This document shows, in pieces, positions 44,533 to 55,244 of a stretch of DNA of 64,000 nt. How positions within the stretch are numbered: the first letter of the stretch is position 1; each line of letters opens with the position of its first letter. The notes beneath the pieces are model-generated. The model ran no database searches and was not told the DNA's origin. It saw only the letters and a program-made list of their open reading frames with translations. Where the stretch lies: NCBI GenBank assembly GCA_963693315.1, contig OY856188.1, forward strand, positions 144,734,945 through 144,798,944, written 5' to 3'. This stretch comes from Diogma glabrata. Lineage: Eukaryota > Arthropoda > Insecta > Diptera > Cylindrotomidae. Position numbers and translations under genes: made by a program.

Positions 44533-44667
44533 TACAGACCTTCAATCAATTTGTCAATCAATTCGAAAACGGAAATAAACGAAATAAAATTTAGTGTAAA
44601 AATCCCCTAAATTTTATTTCGTTTATTTTCGTTTTCAATTGATTGACAAATTGATTGAAGGTCTGTA
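44533..44667. repeat. Palindrome with 60-bp arms
   Basis: Left arm 44533-44593 (TACAGACCTTCAATCAATTT ...) and right arm 44608-44667 (... AAATTGATTGAAGGTCTGTA), spacer 14 bases. Close to perfect. Confidence 0.85.
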
Positions 44668-44669
44668 GA

Positions 44670-45148
44670 CTGCTTTACATTGCATTCCATTCCCATTCAA
44701 TCAACTAAAAAATAAGAGAATTTAACTTAAAAAAACTTGATGTTTGAGAACAATTGTGATTGTAATTTGAAAAATAATTTTAATACAATCAAAACAATTT
44801 CATACATACAATCATATAGTATTGAATAATAATCATTCTTTACAGGAAAATGTTCATAATAAATGTTTATAAATAACACAGAAATGCATACTACTATTTT
44901 GAAAAAAAAGTTCAAATTAAGTTGATATTAATTGTTGTTGTTCGCTAAAATTGACATTTATAGGGCGATGTTTCTTACGAATTTATTGTTTTAATAAAGA
45001 TGTAATAATTGGAAAGATACATTTACGCTAAACGGAAAAGTATTTTGAGAAGTTTTTAAATGAATTGACCACCGATGACTAATAGGTTAACAATGTTAGG
45101 TTGTTCCAGACTAAATGTTGTTTTATCCAAAACAAATAAATAACTTTG
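44670..45148. other. No feature seen
   Basis: AT-rich DNA. Confidence 0.4.
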
Positions 45149-45288
45149 AAAAATAGTACATTATGATGCTAGGACGTAAAGCTAAAGATTTTGGACGGAT
45201 GTGGAGTTTGCAAATTGAGGCGCTAGCCGAGTTTTGCACCCACATTAAGTCCAAAATAGCTTACGTCCGTGCATCATATACTATTTTT
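45149..45288. repeat. Small hairpin element, member 5
   Basis: AAAATAGTACATTATGATGC then TAGGACGTAA, and TTACGTCCGTGCATCATATA then CTATTTTTT. The centre is GAGGCGCTAGCCGAGTTTTG. About 140 bp, arms about 35 bp. Confidence 0.75.
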
Positions 45289-45289
45289 T

Positions 45290-46390
45290 ATTCGCCGCAA
45301 GCAAAATATTTTAAGAAAAGTTGTTTATTCTAAATTAAAATTACAAATTTTCATAAATTTTAAAATCAAAATATGTGGAACAAGTAACCTTTGAAAAAAT
45401 ATTTATTATTTTTTCCAAATTCTATGACAACAAATGATAACAACTATTTTAATTGGATAATGAAATTTTGAATTTGCGGGTTGCTTTGATAAAAAAATTT
45501 ATTTTCCATAGAATTTAAACAAATACAAATGCTTTTTACTTTTTTGGACGTAGCTATGACGACAAAATAAATAGCTGAAAAGTGATACTTTAAAGCCGCA
45601 AATCACAGTAATAAAGTAACACTTTAATATATAGGCGAATAAAAAAGCATTTACACTAAATAGAGAGGCTCTCTAAGAAGTTGTCTGAACTAATACTAGC
45701 AGTTGGCTTTGAAAATATCAGATCGTGTTAGATTAAATGACGTTTTTCATAAAATTTGTAATTATTGAAAAGAAAGGTTTGAACAGTTGGGTTGTTAAAT
45801 AATCATATTCCGCAGTGTTAATTTATCCTTCGCTAAATTTAAAAATAATTTTATTATTATAAGTTTTGATGTTCAATGCATACACCTTTAATACATACAC
45901 CGAATCTGATCTACTCAATGAAATTTCTTATCGTCACTGGTTTTTTTCTTATCGTCACCGTGAAATTTTACTACCAATAAAACCAGTGATAAGGAAGAGA
46001 ATTTTATTATGTTTACATTCGAGTTTGCCTAGGGTGAGAATGGTACATAAATCTAACAAATTAAATCGACACGGTTAAAAGCAAACGTTAAACTTATTTC
46101 ATGTTATCGAAGCGTTATAATAAAGGTCTTTTACACCGATTACCTCTAAATAAGTTTGTAACCTCTTTATTTTCCCTGCTACCAGTTTTTTTATTAATTA
46201 TTATATCTGTTTAGGTTTGGTTTAATTTTCGCGTTTTAGGTATGTATACATTTATTTCAGTTCACTAAATTTAAACATGAAAATGTATTTTTTTTTTCAA
46301 TTGATGGTTTTGAGAGCACAAGTTCTACGTTGGCCGTGGTAAGATCGTTAATATGTTAATGTTTTCAAATTTATCAATAGTTTGACTTAC
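45290..46390 (-). other. Putative first intron of the receptor gene (start), no other gene seen
   Basis: Begins (minus strand) with the 5' splice site at 46390-46385. A 70-codon plus-strand frame (45866-46078) has no recognisable motif. Confidence 0.45.
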
Positions 46391-46638
46391 CTTAATTTCC
46401 TATGTCTCATAACAGAAACTATAACAAGTAGATTACCAAATATGGCTGCTAATATTATAAAACCCATAACAAAACATTTAATCAATAATAGTATTGAAGA
46501 TGGAGTTTCCATTATAATCATTGTCATATTTACATTGTAGTAACTTTTTGATGGTTCAATATAATATAAAAAATTATTTGATGTTAAATTAATTTTATTG
46601 TTTGTTGTTTCCGTTGTATTATTTTCATTTGGTTCCAT
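46391..46638 (-). CDS. Aminergic GPCR, first coding exon (octopamine beta-receptor-like)
   Basis: 82 full codons plus two bases of a split codon. The N-terminus is extracellular with glycosylation sequons (NNT, NLT, NMT). It is followed by transmembrane helix 1, LIKCFVMGFIILAAIFGNLL then VIVSVMRHRKL, with the conserved GN of class-A receptors. The helix and the HRKLR intracellular loop match insect octopamine beta-type receptors best from memory; dopamine or other amine receptors remain possible. The start is the ATG at 46638 in ATAATGG; the frame runs a little further upstream to a TTG. The exon ends AAG|GTAAGT, so the splice site falls in the Arg codon. Seven-helix completion requires exons to the left, none of which is seen in this window. 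The receptor would act at the plasma membrane through Gs/cAMP. Confidence 0.75.
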
Positions 46639-46822
46639 TATTATCAATTACTTGACAAACGTGTCACTGCTGGTTTTTATTGCTTTGATATAGTGTTATT
46701 GCAATTGGTTCACATAGTTATTGATTAATCTCAAAATTTCCGTTATTAGTTTTCGTTTGAGTGTTCGTGAATTGAAACCACAGAGTTTTTTTTTGTTATA
46801 TTATTAGCAGATTCTCAAGCTT
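46639..46822 (-). promoter_or_regulatory. Putative 5' UTR part of the receptor exon
   Basis: A good 3' splice site on the minus strand (TTTATTTATTTTCAG ending at 46823) would begin the exon at 46822, giving a 184-base leader before the ATG. Inference; no transcript evidence. Confidence 0.4.
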
Positions 46823-46824
46823 CT

Positions 46825-49149
46825 GAAAATAAATAAAGTAAAACATTAATTATAAAGATAAACTGAAGATAAAAGTTGTTTTTTCTTAGGATCATAGTTT
46901 GAGTTGATGTGTAATTTTTTTTTTGATTTTTGATTTCAAGTATGATAATCCCGCGTATTTTTTTTAGGATACGAAATTTTCAAATTAGAGTTCGAATGTT
47001 TGGAACGGTAACCGGGATAAGGTTAGACTAATTTTATCATATTCCTCTAAAAAGTTCTTAGTAGGGCAACCTTATTAATGAGCTTGATTCTTTGTAGCAT
47101 AAAAGAAATGTCGCTGATTTGACGGTATTTTACAAATACATTATGCAAACTTCACACGTTACAAGTTACACCAAAGCATCTATATCAGCCTATCGTTTTA
47201 AGGTAGATAAGTGACTAGTGACAAGATGTAGAATTTTAGCGTTTCAACGTGAATTTTTTAACAGGGTATCTCGCATCTCTGGAATGCCTTACCATCCTGA
47301 TAATTTTAAATCTCATCTACGCATATTCAGACACGTTAATCTACAACTTATTATGGTTAACACTAAACATACAGAACTTTGAAAAAAACTTTGAATAAAA
47401 AAACACTTAAAAAAGATAAAATTGGGGGGCGGGGTTAAATAGGTCCTCCGAGTTTCACTTGAGCTCAATTTATTCATCTATTACGGATTCAACACTTCAG
47501 GTGAGACTGCTTCTTATCACCTGAGTATAAAATAAAACTCGCTCATCCAGGCAAGACAACGAGGTTCAATATAAATAGAATTAAAGTAACTGTTAGAAAG
47601 GGAAGATATGACGCCATTAATTATATATTATTATTAAATTAAGTAAAATATTAATAAAAGAATATGTTTAAATATTGGTAATTTAAATCGCGGTTTCATT
47701 GCATTTTCATTTCAACCATATTTGTTTTTGTGTTTTTAGTGTTCAATTTTTTATAACGAACCCTATTGGGTAACGTGTTTTTCGCAATATATCGATTATC
47801 TCGTAAACCATTAATCTTATGGACTTAAGTTGTAACACGTTTATTAAGATGATAGAAAAAACACATACAAATTAAATATTTGACAAAAGCGGAACATTGA
47901 ATGAAACATCGAATTTGCAGCACGTTACAAAATTTATATTTAACTCTATAAAATGAAATACAAAAAAATATAAGAGTAAATGCACTTGCGCTTATTCTCA
48001 TCCAGATCCGTTAACATCAATTAGTTATCCCGAAAATAAACACCTTGATGTCCTTCAACATGTCCTTGAAGTCCTCGAACCTGAATTTGCAGCACTTTTG
48101 AGTTTGTGAGAATCTGCTACGGCGTACGTGTTACTTGGTTTTTGTAATCCGGGTCTCTAACTTGTCCAGGGCTCCACCGTTGCGTATTCTAGGATCACTA
48201 ACTTTTGATTTATTCACATAAAATTATCTAAAACGACTAAAAGATACAATTATTAACCTGAAAAGGCAAAAAAAACTACCCAATAACCCCCATCACCACA
48301 CTGAAACAGTTCACAAGCAAACTAGATTAACACTAGAAAACAAGAACGAATTTCTTGAACACTTAAAGTACGCGGCCGGAAAAGAGTATTCATAAACTCT
48401 AATACATCTTTCCGTACACAATCATGCGAAAACAACTTCTTCAAACCAAACGTTAACAAAAAAAACAATTAACATTTAACTTAAAATCACTTTTAACACA
48501 AAACAATTAACCAAAACAACTTAATATCTAACTTAAAACCATTTTAACACAAACAATATGTAACTTGGTACTGTAATACTTCACCGCAGACGACTTGTCC
48601 GATCGAACACCAAACGATTTCTAATTTTCTCATCTCATTCTCCTCTCGTTATCAACTCTCCTTGAGCTTATTCCAAAAATCAATTTTGATAACACACTTT
48701 TTATTACAATCTATTGGCAGAATTTTGTTCTATTTATTTTATTTTTAATACATGTAAACTTTTAGGCGCAAATTATTGTTTTTTATAAATAAGAAAAACA
48801 CAGAGGCTTACAAAGTTTGAGGTGCTTATAAAACTAGCCTATCCACACAAGATGACAGGTTAAAAAATAAATACAGTTGTTTTCGTTTGTTTTACAGAGG
48901 TACGATGTGAAGCCTTTGAGAAAATACATTTTTTTATCGAGACGAGTGTCGGGTAGGGTATCATGGAAAAGGTCTCCAGTTCAGTATTCCTTAAAAATGT
49001 ATTTTGGAATTTTACACCCCACAATTTTTTGTATAATTTTGAATAATGACGTTTTTCTTATGTTTTATTGCCTCGATCAACTCCGACCTTACTTTATCGA
49101 AATCTTAAAATATATTTGGAATGAAAGAAAAATGAGTAAGTTTTTAATG
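46825..49149. other. Unassigned region upstream of the receptor exon
   Basis: No recognised gene. 47831-48620 has some LTR-like hints (TGTAACACG at 47831; ATTTGCAGCAC twice, at 47911 and 48087), but no matching second copy or coding was found. The rest is AT-rich; it may be an upstream intron or flank of the receptor gene. Confidence 0.35.
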
Positions 49150-50627
49150 AAAAATATAGAGGGGCTGAAATCTCACAGCTCTGAGATATCATGACTTCGG
49201 TCTGGGTTAAGGATTTTGATATAGATTTCGGCAAAAAACTTTTATGAGGACATGGTTTTTAGTTTTGGGCAGCGATGTATATCAAACATAACTCTTTGTT
49301 AAAGAACTAGTATTTTTTATATCTGTTTAAAAGTTTATTACAAAACTAACACGAAACATCAATACGTTGCCGGAAAATTATAATCAAAATTCCAAAAATA
49401 TTGTTAAATTAAATAAAATCAAACTTTTTCAGAATTCCAAAAATATTCCAAAAATTAGAATAAAAACAAATATTTAAATTTTTTCTAAATCCCAATAATA
49501 TTCCAAAAATTCTTATATATCCAAACTTTTTCCAAAATTCTAAAAATATTGCAAAAATTATTACAAAATCAAAAATTGAAACTTTTTTCAAAATTCCAAA
49601 AATTATAATACAATCAAAAATTAAAAATTTTTCAAAATTCTAAAAATATTCCAAAAATTCTTACAAAATCAACAATTAAAACTTTGGCCGAAATTCTAAA
49701 AATATTGCAAAAATTATTACAAAATTGAAAATACAAACTTTTGCAAAATTCCAAAAATATTTCAAAAACTATAACAAATTCAAAAATTTCCATGTCCAAT
49801 TTCATTTTTAAATTACATTTATGTCATAAGAACAGGTACATTTTTTTTCCAAAAAATTGGCTAAAAATAAATAAAATCGTTTTTTGACACACTTGACATT
49901 ATTTTTTGACAAACTTGCCATGCCATAATTCTCAATAATAATAATAAAATTTCATTTCAAAGAAGCAATTGAGTTTTTTTCCAAAAAATTAGGTAAAAAA
50001 CTAAATAAAAATCTTTTGACACACTTGACAACATTTTTTTGACAAACTTATAATGCCATAATTCTCGATAATAATAATAAAATTTCATTTCAAAGAAACA
50101 ATTTTATTTTTTCCAAAAAATTAGGTAAAAAAATAAATAAAAATCTTTCTTTTGACACACTTGACAACATTTTTTTGACAAACTTGTAATGCAATAATCT
50201 AGTTTTTGATCTCACATACCAATCCCGACTATCAAGATTTCCCCAAATTTAATGTTCCTACTCGTAAACACTTAAAATGAACGTTTTTTAAGCCAAAAAT
50301 ATGAAAATTTGCTATTTTTGACACACATAATGATTTTTTTGACACACTTCCGGTACAGTTATCGAACACAGCGTCCTTTCGGACCTGTCCCTTGTAAATA
50401 CCTATTTTTAAAAAAAAATTTTTTTGAAATCCCTCCAGCCGTTTTCCCTGCAGCGTAGGTAATGACGGACGGCCGGCCGGCCGGCCGGCAGACAGACATA
50501 CATTTTTTTTTGTTGCTTTTTTAGAATCAGTAGGTCCTAAAACGTCGAGAAATGCCAAAAAAAGTGGGGGTAAGAATTTCACTTTTGGCTCATGAATGTA
50601 ATACTTAGGTCTTTCAGACCGAAGTAA
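49150..50627. mobile_element. Half copy of the foldback element (one arm)
   Basis: Matches the right arm of 21680-24926 in order: GGGGCTGAAATCTCACAGCT, GACTTCGGTCTGGGTTAAGG, CAATACGTTGCCGGAAAATT, AT-rich CAAAATTCCAAAAATATT tracts, CTTTTGACACACTTGACAAC, GGCCGGCAGACAGACATACA, AGAATCAGTAGGTCCTAAAA and CTTAGGTCTTTCAGACCGAA. The opposite arm is absent. Confidence 0.85.
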
Positions 50628-50639
50628 ATGTTGAAAAAT

Positions 50640-51560
50640 GCCAAATACTCAAAATTATATTTATTAAGGGGGTGGGTATGAGAGAAGGTAAAAACATCAT
50701 TTAAAACCAGGTCAAGTTGGGTGTAATTTGAAAGGGCATCTAATTTAAGAAACATTGCAATTTTGTTTAGAATTTTGCAATGCATAGTTTTCAAATTATT
50801 GTCAAAAAAGAGCCCTATTGGTCCTTTCTTGGATTTCGAGCTTAATTGACACAAAAATTTGGAAAAATGAACAGAGATGGGAAATTTGATAAACTTTAAA
50901 TGAAAATTATAGTGAGCCGAACCCGAGTTTTTGAGTTATTGTCAAAAAAGTGCAACTTTCGGACCGTCCCCTCTCTACCCTACGTTTCGACATTGATTGA
51001 CAGAAAAATTTGGAAAAATTCATAGAGACAGGAAAAATGGTAAATTTTGAACGAAAATTATATCTAAGTCTCATTATAATTCTGTAATTATAATTCTGTG
51101 TGTTTAGGGGATGGGAGTAAGGAGGGTATAAAAAAACGTTTTTTGAACCAAACGAGTGTGGTATCATTTGAAAGAGCACCTAATTTAAGAAATATTGTAA
51201 TTTTTTTTATAATTTTGCAATGCGTAGTTTTTGAGTTGTTAAAAAAGTGAAACTTCCAGACCGTTCCCCATCCTACGTTTCGACACTGATTGACAGAAAA
51301 ATTTGAAAAAATGCTCAGAGACAGGAAGTTTGGTTCTTTGTTTGTAGGGGATGGGAGTGGGGAGGATAAAAAAAAACTTTTTTTTTGACCTAAACGAGTG
51401 GATTGTCATTGAAAAAGCGCTTAATTTAAGAAATATTGCATTTTTTAAGAATTTCGCGATTTTGAGTTATTGTTAAAAAAGTGCTTTTTTAGTATGTGAC
51501 CCACGCCCTAAATTTCGACGCTGACTTACAAAAAATATATTTCTAATTTAAACCATTTAC
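50640..51560. repeat. ~300-bp satellite-like array, block 1
   Basis: About three degenerate units with landmarks CCCTACGTTTCGACATTGAT, GACAGAAAAATTTGGAAAAA, GTGTGTTTAGGGGATGGGAG, GTATCATTTGAAAGAGCACC and TTTAGAATTTTGCAATGC. The terminal block ATTTCGACGCTGA (51513) reappears at the end of block 2. Frames inside (such as 50907-51179) are incidental. Confidence 0.75.
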
Positions 51561-51938
51561 CAGCTGGTTAAATCTATGGGGATTATTGCCTTTAAATTTA
51601 AATAAATAATCTCTACAAAACAAACGATTAAGTCATCGTTCATTCCTGACAAGAACCTACTAAACAAGAAAAGCTCATCTTCTTCCACTAGTCGACGTCA
51701 GGTAGCGAAATGAATGCGTATAAATTAATTTAGTAATTAAAGTCGAAACTCGAAAATGAATTAAATTTCTATCGAGCATAAAACATCATAATTTAAAGTC
51801 TCATTTAAAATACGTTTGTGCTTATAAACCAATCAAGTAAAAGTTAACATAAATAAATTTGTAATTTATTGCTTTTTTTTTACCAAACTAAGTTTTGGAT
51901 AAATAAAACTCAAAACTCTTTGGATAGATAAAACTCTA
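51561..51938. other. No gene seen
   Basis: AT-rich spacer between the array and a MITE. Confidence 0.4.
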
Positions 51939-52244
51939 AGCCATTCAATTGACAAGTTTTATAGAAATTTTTAGATGGCGCATTGAAACGTCATCAACAA
52001 TTACAATGAAAATCAACTACTTCACAAGCCTCTATTTCACAAGCATTTTGTTTGCCGCTTGAAACGACATGATGCCTTAAATTAATTATTTCTAATTAAC
52101 TTATCATATCCAAATATTTAGAGTTTTTTCGATTGAATTTTCTAGACACAGCGGCTTGTGAAATAGTTGATTTTCATTGTAATTGTTGATGACGTTTCAA
52201 TTCACCATCTAAAAATTTCTATAAAACTTGTCAATTGAATGGCT
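51939..52244. mobile_element. MITE with ~90-bp terminal inverted repeats
   Basis: AGCCATTCAATTGACAAGTT, then TTATAGAAATTTTTAGATGG and later GAAACGTCATCAACAATTAC at the left; the exact inverse order ends CAAGTTTTATAG...ACTTGTCAATTGAATGGCT at the right. 306 bp in total, non-coding centre. Target duplication not clear. Confidence 0.85.
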
Positions 52245-52596
52245 CAGTTGATAAAACGTGTATAACACAAGGTATCGAAATTGTGTTACTGACGACTGGG
52301 GCTCGATACTTCCACGAAAACGAAAATTTTTTTCTGAAAAAATATCTTAACGTTTAATTACAGGAATCTAAAACTGGTTTCAGAATTGAAATATTCTTAT
52401 TATTCATCCAGTTAATTGAGTTTAACTACTCACAAGTTTTTCATTATTAAAGTAAATATTGTAATAAAACCCTTTTGAATATAAAGTGTCTGCAGGTGTT
52501 TTATTAAATCCAGTGTTGATAAATTCAGTTTAAATCCAGTAAACATTGGTGAACACGCAGATTTCAGTAAGCAGCGGAACACTACAGTTAACAAAT
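52245..52596. other. No gene seen
   Basis: AT-rich, unassigned. Confidence 0.4.
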
Positions 52597-52790
52597 CTTT
52601 CTTTAGTTAACATAAACAGCTCAACGTAAAAAAAAACGTTTTGAACCCAAGCGAGTGGGGTATCATTTGAAAGAGAACAGAATTTCAGAAACTTTGCAAT
52701 TTTTTTTAGAATTTTGCGGTGCACAGTTTTTGAGTTATTCTAAATGTTAAGAAACAATAAATATCTTTACAATAACAGTAGTTACAATAA

Positions 52791-53680
52791 CAATAGCTTC
52801 TATAAGACTTCCGTAAGACTTCCATAGAATGTAGTTTTTTAATTTAGATGTAGAAAATATAGTATATAATTTAGGGGCTTATTTTTTATAGAAAAAGGTA
52901 TGTGACATGTAACTTCAATGGGTTTTTTAACGATGAAATTATAATCTGAGGTAAAAGAATATTGACAAATCATCTATTTTCTATTTGTTTTATTAGTTCA
53001 AAGATTTTAAGGAAAACAAAATTAAGGGGTTATATTTTTTCACTCATTAACTTTTAGCGTACTTACACCTTTATTTGAACAATATTTTTTTTAAAATAAA
53101 AAGTTTTGTAATTGGATTTTTAATAAGTGTCACAACAACATGGTGCTGATGAACGCAGTTAATTTTTAAAAATGATATATAAATATAAAACAATAACAAA
53201 AGAAGCATTGATATATCGCACCCATCTATTTGCTGTAAATTATTTTAATAGAGTGACTAAATTATGAAACTTTGTATTGCCTCAGTTCTTCCTGACGAGT
53301 TTGGCTCTCAGAAATGTAAAGAAAATTCATATACCATTATTTATAAAACTTTACATTTTCTCTATTCCACTTTAGTTGATTTTTGATTCTGATTCTCTAA
53401 TCTAATTGATTATGATTCATTTTGTTGTGTATTTGAAGACTCTAAATAAAGAATATTTTATATTGTGCAAAATAAGTCTAAATAATAAATTAAAAAACAA
53501 AAATCACCTTATGCACAATACTTTTTTGACAAAAACGAAACGATTTCAATTTCGTATAAGCTTCAATTTCATATAAACCCATTCAAATTACATGTCACAT
53601 ATCTTTTTCCATAAAAAGTAAGCCCCTGAATTAAACTATATTTTCTGCATCTAAATTTAGATGAAATAATAGAAGCAATA
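52791..53680. mobile_element. TIR element of 0.9 kb inside array block 2
   Basis: Arms of about 130 bp: AGATGTAGAAAATATAGTAT, TAGGGGCTTATTTTTTATAG and ATGTGACATGTAACTTCAAT at the left; ATTACATGTCACATATCTTT, ATAAAAAGTAAGCCCCTGAA and AAACTATATTTTCTGCATCT at the right. The interior (640 bp) carries a LINE-B tail piece (53090-53165, minus strand) that again starts at GCGTTCATCA. No transposase. Confidence 0.75.
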
Positions 53681-54050
53681 GCTTCCGTCAGTTTGACATA
53701 TTTCGCTTCAGATATTGAAGCAATTTTTAGACTATGACAGCTGTGCTTCTATACGATCTGTAAACAGTTACAACCGAAACAGCTACAATCCTAATGACAG
53801 CTATAACTTCTATAACCTTTTTTCGGAAGCTTTATTCAGTGTTGTGCATATAAGTTTCCGTAAAGCTTCTAATATTAAATATAGAAGTATTTTAGAAGCT
53901 TTCATTTCGATGGTGGGGAGAACTTCTCTGTGGATGTTGTATCGAAACTTTATAGAAATAAAATATAACTAGCTTCCACTTAGAAGCATTAGCGAAGCTT
54001 TATTGAAGCTAAAACTTGTATAACTCAAAATTGAGAAGTAAGCTTGCTAG
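53681..54050. other. AGCTTC/GAAGCT-rich stretch
   Basis: Words such as GAAGCTT, AGCTTCTA and GAAGC recur many times in both orientations. Probably decayed element sequence. No gene. Confidence 0.4.
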
Positions 54051-55244
54051 TTAGGCCCCCCCCTACGTTCCGACACTGATTGACAGAAAAAATTAAAAAA
54101 ATTCATAGAGACAGGAAGTTTGCTATATTTTGAACGAAAATTATAGCAAACTCTCAAATAATTATAAAATTTAGTGTGTTTAGGGGATGGATGTAAGGAG
54201 AGTAAAAAAAAACTTTTTTTGACCCAAGCGAGTGGGGTATCATTTGAAAGAGCACCGAATTTCCAAAATATTGCAATTTTTTTTAGAATTTTTCGGTACA
54301 CAGTTTTTGATTTATTCTAAAAAATGTGCAAATTCCAGACCGTTACCAACCCCCCCCCCCCCCCCCCCCCTACGTTTCGACACTGATAGACAGAAAAAAT
54401 TGAAAATATTCATAGAGACAGGAAGTTCGCTATATTTTGAACGAAAAATATAGCGAACTCTCAAATAATTATATTTCTGTGTGTTTAGGGGATGGGTGTA
54501 ACGGGGGTAAAAAAAACTTTTTTTGACCCAAGCGAGTGGGGTATCATTTGAAAGAGTTATTCTAAAAGATGTGCAAATTCCAGACCGTTCCCCCCCTACG
54601 TTTCGACACAGATTGACAGAAAAAATTGAAAAAATTCATAGAGACAGGAAGTTTGCTATATTTTGAGCGAAAATTATAGCGAACTCACAAATAATTATAC
54701 TTCTGGGTGTTTAGGGGATGGGTGTAAGGAGGGTAAAAAGAAAACTTTTTTTGAGTGGGGTATCATTTGCGAGTGGGGTATCATTTGAAAGAGCACCGAA
54801 TTTCAAAAACATTGCAATTTTTTTAGAATTTTGCGGTACACAGTTTAGGAGTTATTCTAAAAAATGTGTAAATTCCAGACCATTCCCCCACTACGTTTCG
54901 ACACTGATAGACAGAAAAAATTTAAAAAATTCATAGAGAGCGGAAGTTTGCTATATTTTGAACGAAAATTATAGCGAACTCTCAAATAATTATATTTCTG
55001 TGTGTTTAGGGGATGGGTGTGGGGATTGTAAAAAAAACTTTTTTGGAACCAAACGACTGGGGTGTCATTTGAAAGAACACTTAATTTAAGAAACATTGCA
55101 AAATTTTTTAGAATTCTACGATGCACAGTTTTTTAGTTATTGATTAAAAAAAGTGCTATTTTAAGTGTATGTATACCACCCTATATTTCGACGCTGAATT
55201 ATAGAACAAAAATTCCCTATTTAGATCATTAAAATACTGGTTAA

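Larger units (their letters stand above)
52597..55240. repeat. ~300-bp satellite-like array, block 2, interrupted
   Basis: Same unit and orientation as 50640-51560. A first partial unit (52620-52740), then, after an insertion, units with CGTTTCGACAC anchors at 54065, 54372, 54597 and 54893 (spacing 307, 225, 296). 54350-54370 is an uninterrupted run of 21 C, at the place where other units have only 4-9 C. The array ends with ATTTCGACGCTGAATTATAG. Confidence 0.75.

Noticed and set aside
45866..46078. 70-codon plus-strand frame near the receptor exon
   Set aside because: Low-complexity composition, no motif, opposite strand to the receptor gene.
47831..48620. Solo LTR candidate starting TGTAACACG
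   Set aside because: No second copy, matching end, or target duplication could be found.
50640..55240. CRISPR-like array
   Set aside because: Units of ~300 bp are contiguous and degenerate, with no short repeats and unique spacers; the DNA is eukaryotic.
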